The position numbers were made by a program, and so were the translations under genes. Of a stretch of 64,000 bases of DNA, positions 1 to 7,931 are shown one piece after another (position 1 is the first letter of the stretch; every line of letters begins with the position of its first letter). Source of the stretch: Paeniglutamicibacter kerguelensis (GTDB lineage Bacteria; Actinomycetota; Actinomycetes; Actinomycetales; Micrococcaceae); NCBI RefSeq assembly GCF_017876535.1, contig NZ_JAGIOF010000004.1, forward strand, positions 451,525-515,524, read 5' to 3'. Below the pieces are notes generated by a model. The model was not told the DNA's origin and made no database searches. It was given only the letters and a program-made list of their open reading frames with translations.

Positions 1-151
1 CTGCGGCCGATTCGTGGCGGACGGCGGTGAAGCGGAATCCGGTGCGAACCGAGGCGTCAAGGAAGTGCGCATTTCCGTTGCCCATGACCCCGAAGATTTC
101 GGAAGTGCAGGTTAAAAGGGCGCGGGAAACCGCGGCAGAAATTGTAGGCAT
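1..151 (-). CDS. Thiamine-diphosphate-dependent enzyme, N-terminal fragment (cut by window edge)
   Basis: Only the first 50 codons are in the window; the gene runs off the left edge. The reading starts MPTISAAVSRAL and continues with a FGVMGNGN segment and a VRHE segment. This is the layout of the pyrimidine-binding domain of acetolactate synthase-like enzymes: a glycine-rich G(V/M)xGN turn, then R-H-E whose Glu activates the thiamine cofactor. The frame is open from the ATG to the edge. No clear Shine-Dalgarno sequence precedes the ATG. Which member of the family it is (acetolactate synthase, sulfoacetaldehyde acetyltransferase or another decarboxylase-like enzyme) cannot be told from this piece. 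It is divergent from helR. Confidence 0.7.
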   Translation of the reverse strand, partial: MPTISAAVSRALLTCTSEIFGVMGNGNAHFLDASVRTGFRFTAVRHESAA

Positions 152-736
152 TTTTGTGACTTTCGAATGTAGCAAACAACTGTGAGGGCCATATTCGTCT
201 TCGGGCAATGAACCCGGATCTCGCCCATTTTTAGAGCGACGGCAGAAACTTCAGAAGTGTTTCGCCTGACCCGTTAAACATAGTGGGAAAAATGTGCCCC
301 ACGCAACATTTGGCATTTCGCGTGCATCTTTCGTGCCCGCTGAACGGGTCGGCGGCCCGAAGCGCAGTCCTACCGCAAGGTTCACGCCCCTACATCCGCC
401 GCACGTGATTCACATGCCTGGTCATCAGCCAGCTTCCGCGTGGTTCAGCCATAGCGGTCGATGCAGCGGACCCAAAGGAAAATCCCCGTTCCAATACTGG
501 AAACAGGGATTGCTTCGTGCCACAAAACAGGAGAAAACGTTCCTCTCCATTTCCAATTTATAACGCACGGGGGGCCTTGCCGCAAGGACCCCTGCAAGGC
601 GCATACTCAATGTTCGGAAACGCGTCCTTGTGCCCGCGGGCAGCGAAACCAGCCCACGCCACGGGGCCTCCCCCTCCCGGCCGAGGATGCTGTTCGGCCG
701 TTTCACGCGCCCCGTATCGATACCGGAGATGATCCC
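152..736. other. Intergenic region between the TPP enzyme and helR
   Basis: 585 bp between two divergent genes. I see no convincing coding sequence; short open frames here are in sequence that also holds the helR regulatory element. The notable content is the inverted repeat at 571-592 and a possible -10 box TATAAC at 559-564, about 170 bp before the helR start, so helR would have a long leader. Confidence 0.6.
571..592 (+). promoter_or_regulatory. Rifamycin-associated-element-like inverted repeat upstream of helR
   Basis: The site has a GGGGC left flank, the dyad CTTGC-C-GCAAG, and a GACCCC right flank. Known rifamycin-associated elements (RAE) in actinobacteria, found before rifamycin-inactivating genes and helR, have a GGGG-CTTGC-N-GCAAG-N-CCCC layout. 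The dyad here is exact and the G/C flanks are shifted by one base. It lies just downstream of a possible -10 (TATAAC, 559-564) and 145 bp before the helR start. Identification is by memory of the consensus, not by a search. Confidence 0.7.
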
Positions 737-2959
737 ATGACCCAGGTCAAGACCACTGCGTTCAACCTCCCCGCCCACCTGGCCGCCAAGGCCGACCCGA
801 TGCTGATAGCCCGCGACGAACAGCACTTCGCGGCGATCGCCCGGAGCCTGGACCTGCAGATCGCCGACCTTGCCCGGCACCTCGATGCCCAGCGCAAGGC
901 ACCGGGCGGCAAGGGCCAGGAGGGAGTGGAACGCGACGCCGAAATCCGCCGGATCAGCTCCAGGTTGGGCCTTCTGCAGCGCTACGGCATGGACCTCTGC
1001 CTGGGTCGCCTTGTCATGACCGACGATCCGGAACCCGTGTACATCGGGCGGATCGGCCTGACCGACGGTGACGGCCGCAGGCTTCTTGTCGATTGGCGGG
1101 CACCTGCCGCAGAACCGTTCTTCGCCGCAACCCACGCCAACACGATGGGCCTTGCGAGCCGCCGCCGGTACCGCTGGACCCGCGGCCGGGTCGGCGACTA
1201 CTGGGACGAGGCGTTCACGCGGGACGGGCTGGAATCCAACGCCGCGCTCGATGACCAGTCCGCTTTCATCGCGAGCCTCGGCGGCAGCCGGTCGCCCAGG
1301 ATGCGCGACGTTGTCGGCACCATCCAGGCGGACCAGGACGCAATCATCCGTGCCGGATCCCGCGGGGCGCTGGTTGTCGACGGCGGCCCCGGCACCGGCA
1401 AGACGGTCGTGGCCCTGCACCGGGCCGCCTACCTGCTCTACTCGGACCCGCGACTCGGCGAGCGCCGGGGTTCGGTGCTGTTCGTCGGTCCGCACCAGCC
1501 CTACCTGGCCTATGTTGCGGACGTGCTGCCGAGCCTTGGCGAGGAGGGCGTGCAGACCTGCACCCTGCGGGACCTGGTCGCCGAGGGCGGCACCGCCGCC
1601 GTCGAATCCGACCCGGAGATTGCCCGACTGAAGTCCCTGGCCACCATGGTGAAGGCCATCGAACCGGCCGTTGCCATGTATGAGCAGCCACCCTCCGAGG
1701 GCCTGCTGGTGGAGACCCCCTGGGCGGAACTCTGGCTGGGCCCCGCCGACTGGGCGGACGCGTTCGGGGCCGCGGAACCTGGAACGCCCCACAACGAGGC
1801 CCGCGACCAGGTCTGGGAGGCGCTGCTGTCGATCCTGGCCGGCAAGCTCGCCAACGACGGGGAAGCCAGCGAAGACGGTGGCGTTCCCTCTGGACTGTTG
1901 CGCCGCGCCCTGCTGCAGAACACGGAACTGGCCGGGGCCTTCAACCGGGCGTGGCCGCTTTTCGACGCAACGGTCCTCGTCGCGAACCTGTTCTCCGCAC
2001 CCGGGTACCTGCACGCATGCGCACCCTGGCTCACCGACGCGGAGGTCCGCCTGCTGCAGCGCCCGGACCCCCGGGCCTGGACCGTGTCCGACCTGCCGCT
2101 GCTGGACGCGGCACGGCAACGCCTCGGCGACCCGCAAGCCTCCCGGCGCCGGCAGGCGCACCGGGCCGCCGTCGCCGCCGAGCGGGAACAGATGGCCAGG
2201 GTCGTTGACGAGTTGATCGCGGCGGACGACGACGGCACGGGCCTCGTGACAATGTTGCGCCAGGCGGACCTCCAGCCGGTCATCATCGACGAGGACGCCC
2301 TGGCGGAGAACAACCCGGACCGGCTGGCCGGCCCGTTTGCGCACATCGTCGTCGACGAGGCACAGGAACTGACCGATGCCCAGTGGCACATGCTGCTGAG
2401 CCGCTGCCCGTCGCGGAGCTTCACCATCGTCGGGGACAGGGCCCAGGCCAGGCACGGATTCACCGAGTCGTGGGGGCAACGCCTGGAACGCGTAGGGTTC
2501 CGCGACATCGCCATGGCTTCCCTGAACATCAATTACCGCACGCCGACGGAGGTCATGATGGAGGCAGAACCGGCGATCCGGGCCGCCCTGCACGATGCCA
2601 ACGTGCCGACCTCGGTGCGCAGCAGCGGCATCCCTGTGGTCCACGCACACGTCAGGGAACTGGATTCGATCCTGCAGCGATGGCTGGCCGCGCACGAGGA
2701 CGGCATTGCCTGTGTCATCGGGGATCCCGCGTTCACATCTACCTCACGCATCAGGTCGCTGACCCCGGAACTGGCCAAGGGCCTCGAGTTCGACCTCGTT
2801 GTCCTCGTCGACCCGGAGGAATTCGGGACCAGCATCGAGGGTGCCGTCGACCGCTACGTCTCGATGACCCGGGCCACCCAAAGGCTTGTGCTGCTCTCCG
2901 GCCGCAGTGCCCCGGCAGCGCCTCAAGGAAATGTGGCAACCCGCAACTCAACGCCGTAG
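737..2959 (+). CDS. helR: HelR/HelD-type RNA polymerase recycling ATPase (UvrD/SF1-like)
   Basis: A 740-residue SF1-type ATPase. Walker A is GGPGTGKT at residues 216-223 and the Walker B/DEAQ segment is VVDEAQ near residues 538-543. The N-terminal part (to about residue 150) is the non-helicase arm seen in HelD proteins, and the C-terminal part keeps the SF1 motifs near KGLEFDLVVLVDP and YVSMTRAT. Family knowledge: HelD/HelR removes stalled RNA polymerase from DNA, and in Streptomyces HelR protects against rifamycins by displacing the drug from RNA polymerase. The ATG at 737 is chosen because CCGGAG lies 8 nt upstream and the protein starts MTQVKTTAFN; the frame is open further upstream but without homology-like sequence. 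The RAE-like repeat at 571-592 supports the HelR (drug-inducible) reading over a general HelD. Confidence 0.88.
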   Translation: MTQVKTTAFNLPAHLAAKADPMLIARDEQHFAAIARSLDLQIADLARHLDAQRKAPGGKGQEGVERDAEIRRISSRLGLLQRYGMDLCLGRLVMTDDPEPVYIGRIGLTDGDGRRLLVDWRAPAAEPFFAATHANTMGLASRRRYRWTRGRVGDYWDEAFTRDGLESNAALDDQSAFIASLGGSRSPRMRDVVGTIQADQDAIIRAGSRGALVVDGGPGTGKTVVALHRAAYLLYSDPRLGERRGSVLFVGPHQPYLAYVADVLPSLGEEGVQTCTLRDLVAEGGTAAVESDPEIARLKSLATMVKAIEPAVAMYEQPPSEGLLVETPWAELWLGPADWADAFGAAEPGTPHNEARDQVWEALLSILAGKLANDGEASEDGGVPSGLLRRALLQNTELAGAFNRAWPLFDATVLVANLFSAPGYLHACAPWLTDAEVRLLQRPDPRAWTVSDLPLLDAARQRLGDPQASRRRQAHRAAVAAEREQMARVVDELIAADDDGTGLVTMLRQADLQPVIIDEDALAENNPDRLAGPFAHIVVDEAQELTDAQWHMLLSRCPSRSFTIVGDRAQARHGFTESWGQRLERVGFRDIAMASLNINYRTPTEVMMEAEPAIRAALHDANVPTSVRSSGIPVVHAHVRELDSILQRWLAAHEDGIACVIGDPAFTSTSRIRSLTPELAKGLEFDLVVLVDPEEFGTSIEGAVDRYVSMTRATQRLVLLSGRSAPAAPQGNVATRNSTP

Positions 2960-3295
2960 CTTGCCCGGATATGTTCCCCATCCGCGCATTTCCCAAACGA
3001 TCCCCCTTGCTCTTTGGGGTGCCCCGGGCATCGGAGCCGACTCGCCAGATGAAGTCGGGGTCGTTGCCGACGGACCTGGACCTGTCGACGATTCCCGGTT
3101 GCCGACCACTCTTCGCTACGGTTCGAACACCGAAAAATGAGGGTCCCGGCGCAGTCAAGATCCGCACATGGCGGGTAAACAACTTCCCCCCCCCGGCCAG
3201 TTGGCGGGAAATCCACCGGCAAGGTGATGGCGAATGGCATCTTGGGTTGGGCCACCAGCAACTGAACCGGCTCCATTCCTATACTTGCGGGCATC
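2960..3295. other. Gene-less stretch between convergent helR and the siderophore-interacting protein
   Basis: 336 bp with a run of nine cytosines near 3187. I see no plausible gene, tRNA or clear intrinsic terminator. Several frames are open because of base composition, but they have no start-site support. Confidence 0.5.
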
Positions 3296-4105
3296 TCAGT
3301 GCGCCGCGTCGTGCTGGTGCTGGTGCTCGTCCTGCTCGAAGTGTCCAATGTGCCCATCAGTCCAGTACCCAACGGCGATGTGACTGCGGCGATCAAGCCC
3401 GAGCCCTGCGCGCAGGTGACGACGGATACGACGGCTCGCGGCCGCCTCGCAGGCCACCCAGGCATAATCGAGTTCGGTCGGTGCAGACCAAGCCTCGACG
3501 GCCTTGGGCAGCGCACTGCGGGTCCGTCCAAGGCCGGTGCCGATGAGCCAATCGAAGGTGACCTCCGCAGCGGTTTCGAACAGCTGCTGGTCATCCTCGG
3601 ACGGCACCTCGACGATTGCGTGCGCCGCCGTTCCGGGCGGCAGACCCTCGATGATGCGCCCTAGTCCGGGCAGTCCCGTCGCGTCGGCCACGAGCAGCAG
3701 CTGCCGCATATTGCCGGGCGGAGCGAAGTAGGCGCGGGGTGCGTCCGTGCTGAACACGCCGAGCACCTGCCCGGGTTCCGCGCGAGCAGCCCACTCGGAG
3801 GCGAATCCGCCCTCGTGCACCACGAAGTCGATGTCGAGGACGGCGCCGCCGTCGTGCACGCGGCGCACCGTGTAATGCCGCCATGGGGGCTCGCCCGTGG
3901 ATGCGCCCGAGCCATAGTCGTCGCGGTTAAAATATTCGACGTCGGCCCTGGTCTCCCCTGCTCGCGGGAATGCGAGGTCGATCTTATCGTCGCCAATCCC
4001 GTGGGTCGGCCACCGCCAGTTGCCCAGAATTTCCAGGCGGATGCGGATCATATGGGGAGTGAGATATTGCGCGTCAATCACGCGGGCGGGTTCGCAGAAC
4101 TGCAT
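3296..4105 (-). CDS. Siderophore-interacting FAD-binding protein (ferric-siderophore reductase family)
   Basis: 269 residues with the SIP layout: an N-terminal FAD-binding barrel with RHYTVR (residues 76-81; the R-x-Y-T/S flavin motif) and a C-terminal NAD(P)H-binding half ending near RRHLRAGLGLDR and VGYWTDGHIGHF, typical of ViuB/YqjH-like proteins. Known role: cytosolic reduction of ferric siderophores to release iron. The C-terminus is rich in histidine and acid residues (last 15 residues contain five His), which is unusual and could bind metal; that is inference. Single gene, convergent with helR. No siderophore biosynthesis genes are in the window. Confidence 0.9.
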   Translation of the reverse strand: MQFCEPARVIDAQYLTPHMIRIRLEILGNWRWPTHGIGDDKIDLAFPRAGETRADVEYFNRDDYGSGASTGEPPWRHYTVRRVHDGGAVLDIDFVVHEGGFASEWAARAEPGQVLGVFSTDAPRAYFAPPGNMRQLLLVADATGLPGLGRIIEGLPPGTAAHAIVEVPSEDDQQLFETAAEVTFDWLIGTGLGRTRSALPKAVEAWSAPTELDYAWVACEAAASRRIRRHLRAGLGLDRRSHIAVGYWTDGHIGHFEQDEHQHQHDAAH

Positions 4106-4338
4106 TTCTCCACGCTAGCAACGGCTTTTGTTGCCAGGCGGTCAATCCATGTTTCCATGCGGCCATACTCTGTAGCGGTCGTCCCGAACAATGTAGCGGA
4201 ACAGCGGGGGTGGCAATCGCGAACAGCATATGTCTGGAAGGGGAAGGGCGTTAAAGGGCTTGTGGTGATCATGATTCAAAACTGAACTGGTGGACCTTGG
4301 GCATCGGCGTTTCGACTGGCCACATCGTCCTAGCAACA

Positions 4339-4371
4339 GAAAACCCCCGCTCCCACAAGGGGAACGGGGGT
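4339..4371 (-). terminator. Rho-independent terminator of tRNA-Lys
   Basis: Read on the minus strand directly after the tRNA: a G/C stem with arms CCCCCGT-TCCC and GGGA-GCGGGGG, a short CTTGT loop, then TTTT. Confidence 0.8.
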
Positions 4372-4378
4372 GGTTCTG

Positions 4379-4451
4379 TGCGCCCTGCGGGGGTCGAACC
4401 CGCGACCAATGGATTAAAAGTCCAGTGCTCTACCAACTGAGCTAAAGGCGC
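4379..4451 (-). tRNA. tRNA-Lys (anticodon TTT)
   Basis: The minus strand folds as a 73-nt tRNA without encoded CCA. The acceptor arms GCGCCTT and AGGGCGC pair (one G-T), followed by discriminator A. The D-arm is AGCTCAGTTGGTAGAGC. The anticodon loop is CTTTTAA, giving TTT, and the T-arm contains GGTTCGA. An intrinsic terminator follows at once. Confidence 0.95.
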
Positions 4452-4522
4452 ATGGCACAAGGCCAACACCTATATTAGCTGATAATCGGGCAGGTTTTGG
4501 ACAACCTTGGTAAATTCATGAA

Positions 4523-5272
4523 GTGTTTGAATACATCAGGTTTGCCGTGGTCATCCTTGCGATGGTCCTTGCAGCGACGGCCTTGTTGCCCCATGCGGGC
4601 ATCCGACTGGGCGCGCTTCCGCTGGTGGCAATCATTCGCGCCGGGGTCCAGCTGGCCGCAATCACCCTACTGCTGCGCGGGGTCGAATCCGTCCCGTGGA
4701 CGGCCGTGCTCTTTGTCATCCTTATGCTTTCGACGGCGTCTTTCACCACGGCCCGGCGAGCGGCATCCCTGCCTCTGGGCGCACGCGCCGGCATAGCGGA
4801 GACCGTCTGCGGGGCATTGCTATCCCTCGCTGTCATCCTGGGAACCGGACTGGTCGGTTTGGGGGCCCAATCGGTCATTGCCGTCGCCGGCATCATCATT
4901 GGTGGACGCATGACCGCTTCAACAATGGCGCTGCGCCACTATCTGGTGAATGTGCGCGCACAGCGCGGCGAGGTCGAGGGCTGGCTCGCGCTCGGTGCAT
5001 GGCCTCGCGAATCCACCAAGACCGCACGGAGCATGGCCGTGCGCGAAGCCCTGATCCCGAACCTCGACCAAACCAAGTCAACCGGACTTGTCACGCTGCC
5101 CGGCGCCTTCGTTGGCGCCCTCTTTGGCGGCGCCCCCGCTTTGGAGGCAGCCCAGTTCCAGCTGGTGGTGCTCGCCGGCCTTGCCTTGGGCGGAACCGTG
5201 ACGGCATTGGTCGCAACCCACATCGCAGCAGGGTCGTCCCGGCTTCCGCTCGATGAGCAAGCATCCAGCTGA
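4523..5272 (+). CDS. FetB/YbbM-like ABC transporter permease (UPF0014)
   Basis: 249 residues, almost all hydrophobic, with about seven transmembrane segments. The pattern PLVAIIRAGVQLAAITLLLRG at the N-terminus, the IIIGGRMTASTMALRHY segment and the LIPNLDQTKSTGLVTLPG...GALFGG segment are characteristic of FetB/YbbM proteins, known in E. coli as the permease of an iron exporter. Start taken as the GTG giving MFEYIRFAVVIL; no good Shine-Dalgarno is visible. The usual ATPase partner FetA is not next to it, so a distant ATPase is needed or the function differs. Its last codons overlap the next gene. Confidence 0.8.
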   Translation: MFEYIRFAVVILAMVLAATALLPHAGIRLGALPLVAIIRAGVQLAAITLLLRGVESVPWTAVLFVILMLSTASFTTARRAASLPLGARAGIAETVCGALLSLAVILGTGLVGLGAQSVIAVAGIIIGGRMTASTMALRHYLVNVRAQRGEVEGWLALGAWPRESTKTARSMAVREALIPNLDQTKSTGLVTLPGAFVGALFGGAPALEAAQFQLVVLAGLALGGTVTALVATHIAAGSSRLPLDEQASS

Positions 5273-5951
5273 ACAGAGTATCCTCAAGGCCATGAAGGGC
5301 CACCCAGCGACGACTCCCCCGGTAACCACGTTCCGCCACCACAAACCCAAACCTTTCGCCCCCATGGACTTTGATCCATTCGAGGGCGGGGTTGATCCCG
5401 CACGGATTTCCGAGGCTGCGCACCTGACCGCCCAGGCGTTGGTGCGTGCCGGCAAGGTCAGTGCCGATCCCCAGGTGCGCGAACGGCTCGTGACCCTTGC
5501 CGAGGACGAAGGGCTGGAGATCGTTGCCGAGCTCTGGTCCAAGACCCCGGCGCGGTCGCTGCCCGGCGCACTCTGGCGGCTCTACGCGATTCGTGCCGCG
5601 ACGTTGGGCAACGCCGAGGCCATGGCTTCCTTCTTTGCGGCGGGCGCCCGGAAAGCCGAGGTCGCCCGGGCCATCGCCGGGGCCGCCGAGCCCCCGGGAG
5701 CGGATGAGCTGCGCGAAATGACAACTTCGATCCTCACTGGAGCCTTCGAGGGCGACTTCGACGTGGCATTGGAGCGCACCGCTGCCTACTGCCGGGTCAT
5801 TGCCCTGGGGCAGGCCGAACAGGCGGATGCCGCCGAACTTTCACACGAGTCGCGCGCCTCGGTGATGACACGCAGGGCCCACTCGCTGCTAAAGACGGCC
5901 GAGGACCTGGAAGCCTCCGCCGAGTTGTGGCGGCGTGGGGAACTCGACTGA
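5253..5951 (+). CDS. Hypothetical protein, mostly alpha-helical
   Basis: 232 residues; I do not recognise the family. No signal peptide or membrane segment is visible. After about 40 Pro/His-rich residues it is a series of Ala/Leu/Glu-rich helices, reminiscent of small helical-repeat proteins. It overlaps the fetB-like gene by 20 nt on the same strand, so the two are probably translated from one message. An alternative start is the ATG at 5292, 13 codons in, where AAGG is only 2 nt away; neither start has a strong ribosome site. Codon use matches the neighbours, which supports a real gene. Confidence 0.7.
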   Translation: MSKHPAEQSILKAMKGHPATTPPVTTFRHHKPKPFAPMDFDPFEGGVDPARISEAAHLTAQALVRAGKVSADPQVRERLVTLAEDEGLEIVAELWSKTPARSLPGALWRLYAIRAATLGNAEAMASFFAAGARKAEVARAIAGAAEPPGADELREMTTSILTGAFEGDFDVALERTAAYCRVIALGQAEQADAAELSHESRASVMTRRAHSLLKTAEDLEASAELWRRGELD

Positions 5952-6244
5952 GAGTTCCTTCACGCTAAGCGCGTATTGACACCTTTCGTGTTGACAGCAG
6001 GGGCCCGATACGAGAAAAATTGACTCATGGTGCCGGATCGCGGCAGCCCCGGGCTCCAACTTTCAGCCGCTACGAGCGGCCTTCCGCCGAGAGGCGCTCC
6101 CGGTTCGGCACCACTAAACTTCACCCATCCGGGCTCCCGGATATCTGCCCCAGGCACCCTCCACCAACGAAACCGGGCTTGTTAACCTTTGCCCCGTAAA
6201 CTGGGCACGACCTGTTTCCATACATTCGCACCCGGTGGTACTTC

Positions 6245-6859
6245 GTGAAGTTTAGATTTTTCCCTTCGGACACGCGTGGCCTCGAGTTGTTGCGCGAGCT
6301 GGCCACCGAAGTCCACCAATGCGTTGGCATTCTTTCCGAAATGCTCGGATCCGACGAGGACCGCCAACAGCATCTGGACGAACTGAACGCCTCCGAGGTA
6401 AAAACCACCGACCTCCACTACGCGGTGCTCACCCACCTGCGCACCAGCTACGTGAACCCGTTGCCGCGCGAGGACATCTACACTTTTTCCCGGTTGCTGC
6501 ACGAAGCCGTCGAACAGCTCAGCGGCGCCGGCGACCTCATCGCCCATCTGGGGAGCAGGCAGCTCTCCCACCGGGCAGCCGAGCAGCTTGAGCTCATCGG
6601 CCGCCAGGCCGAACTCACCACGGACGCACTGGGCAATTTGCAGCGCATGGACGACCTCGAAGACCTGTGGCTCGAGCTGGTCAGGATTTCCAAGCGCGCC
6701 CACCGCACGCACCGCACCTGGATCGGGGAAATCGGCGAGCTGAGCAAGGCTGGCACCATCATCCGGCACCGCTCGGTGGCCGAGCAGTTCCTTGCCTCGG
6801 CGCAATCCTTGCGTGCGGTGGCCGACCACTTGGGACGCGTCCTGGTCAAGGAATCCTGA
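6245..6859 (+). CDS. DUF47/PhoU-like Pit accessory protein
   Basis: 204 residues, all helical, starting MKFRFFPSDTRGLELLREL. The first third has a V-H-Q-C-V-G pattern, then TDLHYAVLTHLRTSYVNPLPREDIYTFSRLLHEAVE. This matches the DUF47 family (PhoU-like helical bundle; metal-ligand E/D motif near the PLPREDIY segment). Such genes almost always precede a Pit phosphate transporter and are thought to regulate it. The start codon is GTG. The pit gene begins 8 nt after the stop, so the two form an operon. Confidence 0.88.
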   Translation: MKFRFFPSDTRGLELLRELATEVHQCVGILSEMLGSDEDRQQHLDELNASEVKTTDLHYAVLTHLRTSYVNPLPREDIYTFSRLLHEAVEQLSGAGDLIAHLGSRQLSHRAAEQLELIGRQAELTTDALGNLQRMDDLEDLWLELVRISKRAHRTHRTWIGEIGELSKAGTIIRHRSVAEQFLASAQSLRAVADHLGRVLVKES

Positions 6860-6867
6860 GCCTCCCC

Positions 6868-7890
6868 ATGACCGCTCTATCCCTGATGATGTACCTTGTC
6901 CTGGCATGCACCTGCGGTTTTGCTTTTCTCAACGGTTTTCGAGATGCCTCGAATTCCGTTGCGGCAGCGGTGCGCACCCGGGCGCTGACCCCCACCTACG
7001 CCGTCTTGGTCGCATCGTTCTTTACGTTTGTCGGCACCATGCTCTCAACCAGCTTTGGCGTGTACCTGATTTCGGCCGTTGAACTCAATGTCCCCGACGG
7101 CACACCCGGCCTCACGCTTCTGCTTGCGGCGCTGCTGGCGGCCGGCGCATGGGGAATCCTGTGTTGGTGGCGGGGCCTTCCAATTTCGTCAACACATGCA
7201 CTGATTTCCGCGCTGGCCGGGGCCAGCGGCGCTTCGGCTTTCCTGGGCGACGACGGGGTTCACGATTCCTTGCGCATGCTCTTCGGCGGCGTATTGCTCC
7301 CGCTGGTCTTCACCCCGCTGGTTGCCTTTGCCTTTTCCTACCTGCTGGTGGTTCCGGCCACCTGGCTGGTGCGGCATTCGAGCGCCGCCGACGTCAACGG
7401 GGTTTCCCGGGCCGGTCAGGCAGTTGCCGCCTGTGCGGTGGCATTGGGCCACGGCATCCAGGACGGACAGCGCACCGGAGCCATGCTCACCTTGACCCTG
7501 GTGACCGCCCACGCGGCCCAACCCGGGTCGATCATGCTCGGCACGCAGCTGCTTGGGGCCACGTTCCTGTCGGCCGGCGTGCTCTTTGGCGGCTGGCGCA
7601 TCGCCCACACCATTGCCTACCGGCTGGTGAGCCTTGATCCTCTGCGCGGAATGATCGCCCAGTCCGTGTCCGCGACCATGCTCTTCCTTGGCGCCATGGT
7701 CTTCCATCTGCCGTTGTCCACCACGCAGGCCGTCACCAGCTCCATTGTTGGAGCCGGCGCCAACCAGCGTTTCGAATCCGTCATTTGGCGTAACGTGAAC
7801 CGGGTGCTGAGGCACTGGGTGGCGACCCCCGTGGTGTGTGCATTGCTGGCCGGGGTCCTCCTCCTGGCCATGCACCCGTTGCTCGGCTGA
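6868..7890 (+). CDS. pit: Inorganic phosphate transporter, PiT family
   Basis: 340 residues with about ten membrane segments. It carries both PiT signature halves: GFRDASNSVAAAVRTRAL near the N-terminus and GHGIQDGQRTGAM in the second half, each with the conserved D-A-x-N or D-G-x-x-T core, plus the LPISSTHALISALAG and LPLSTTQAVTSSIVGAG repeats. Known role: low-affinity, proton- or sodium-coupled uptake of metal phosphate. Start ATG at 6868 (MTALSLMMYLVLA) because upstream residues are not PiT-like. It is co-transcribed with the DUF47 gene and ends 41 bp from a convergent gene. The high-affinity pst operon lies 2 kb away. Confidence 0.92.
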   Translation: MTALSLMMYLVLACTCGFAFLNGFRDASNSVAAAVRTRALTPTYAVLVASFFTFVGTMLSTSFGVYLISAVELNVPDGTPGLTLLLAALLAAGAWGILCWWRGLPISSTHALISALAGASGASAFLGDDGVHDSLRMLFGGVLLPLVFTPLVAFAFSYLLVVPATWLVRHSSAADVNGVSRAGQAVAACAVALGHGIQDGQRTGAMLTLTLVTAHAAQPGSIMLGTQLLGATFLSAGVLFGGWRIAHTIAYRLVSLDPLRGMIAQSVSATMLFLGAMVFHLPLSTTQAVTSSIVGAGANQRFESVIWRNVNRVLRHWVATPVVCALLAGVLLLAMHPLLG

Positions 7891-7931
7891 CGCGGGGAAC
7901 GGTCCCGCACGGCCGACCCACGGCCCGGGCC

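Noticed and set aside
425..2695. Long minus-strand open frame opposite helR
   Set aside because: High GC content keeps the antisense frame open. The protein lacks family motifs, while the plus-strand frame has full SF1 ATPase motifs and a ribosome site.
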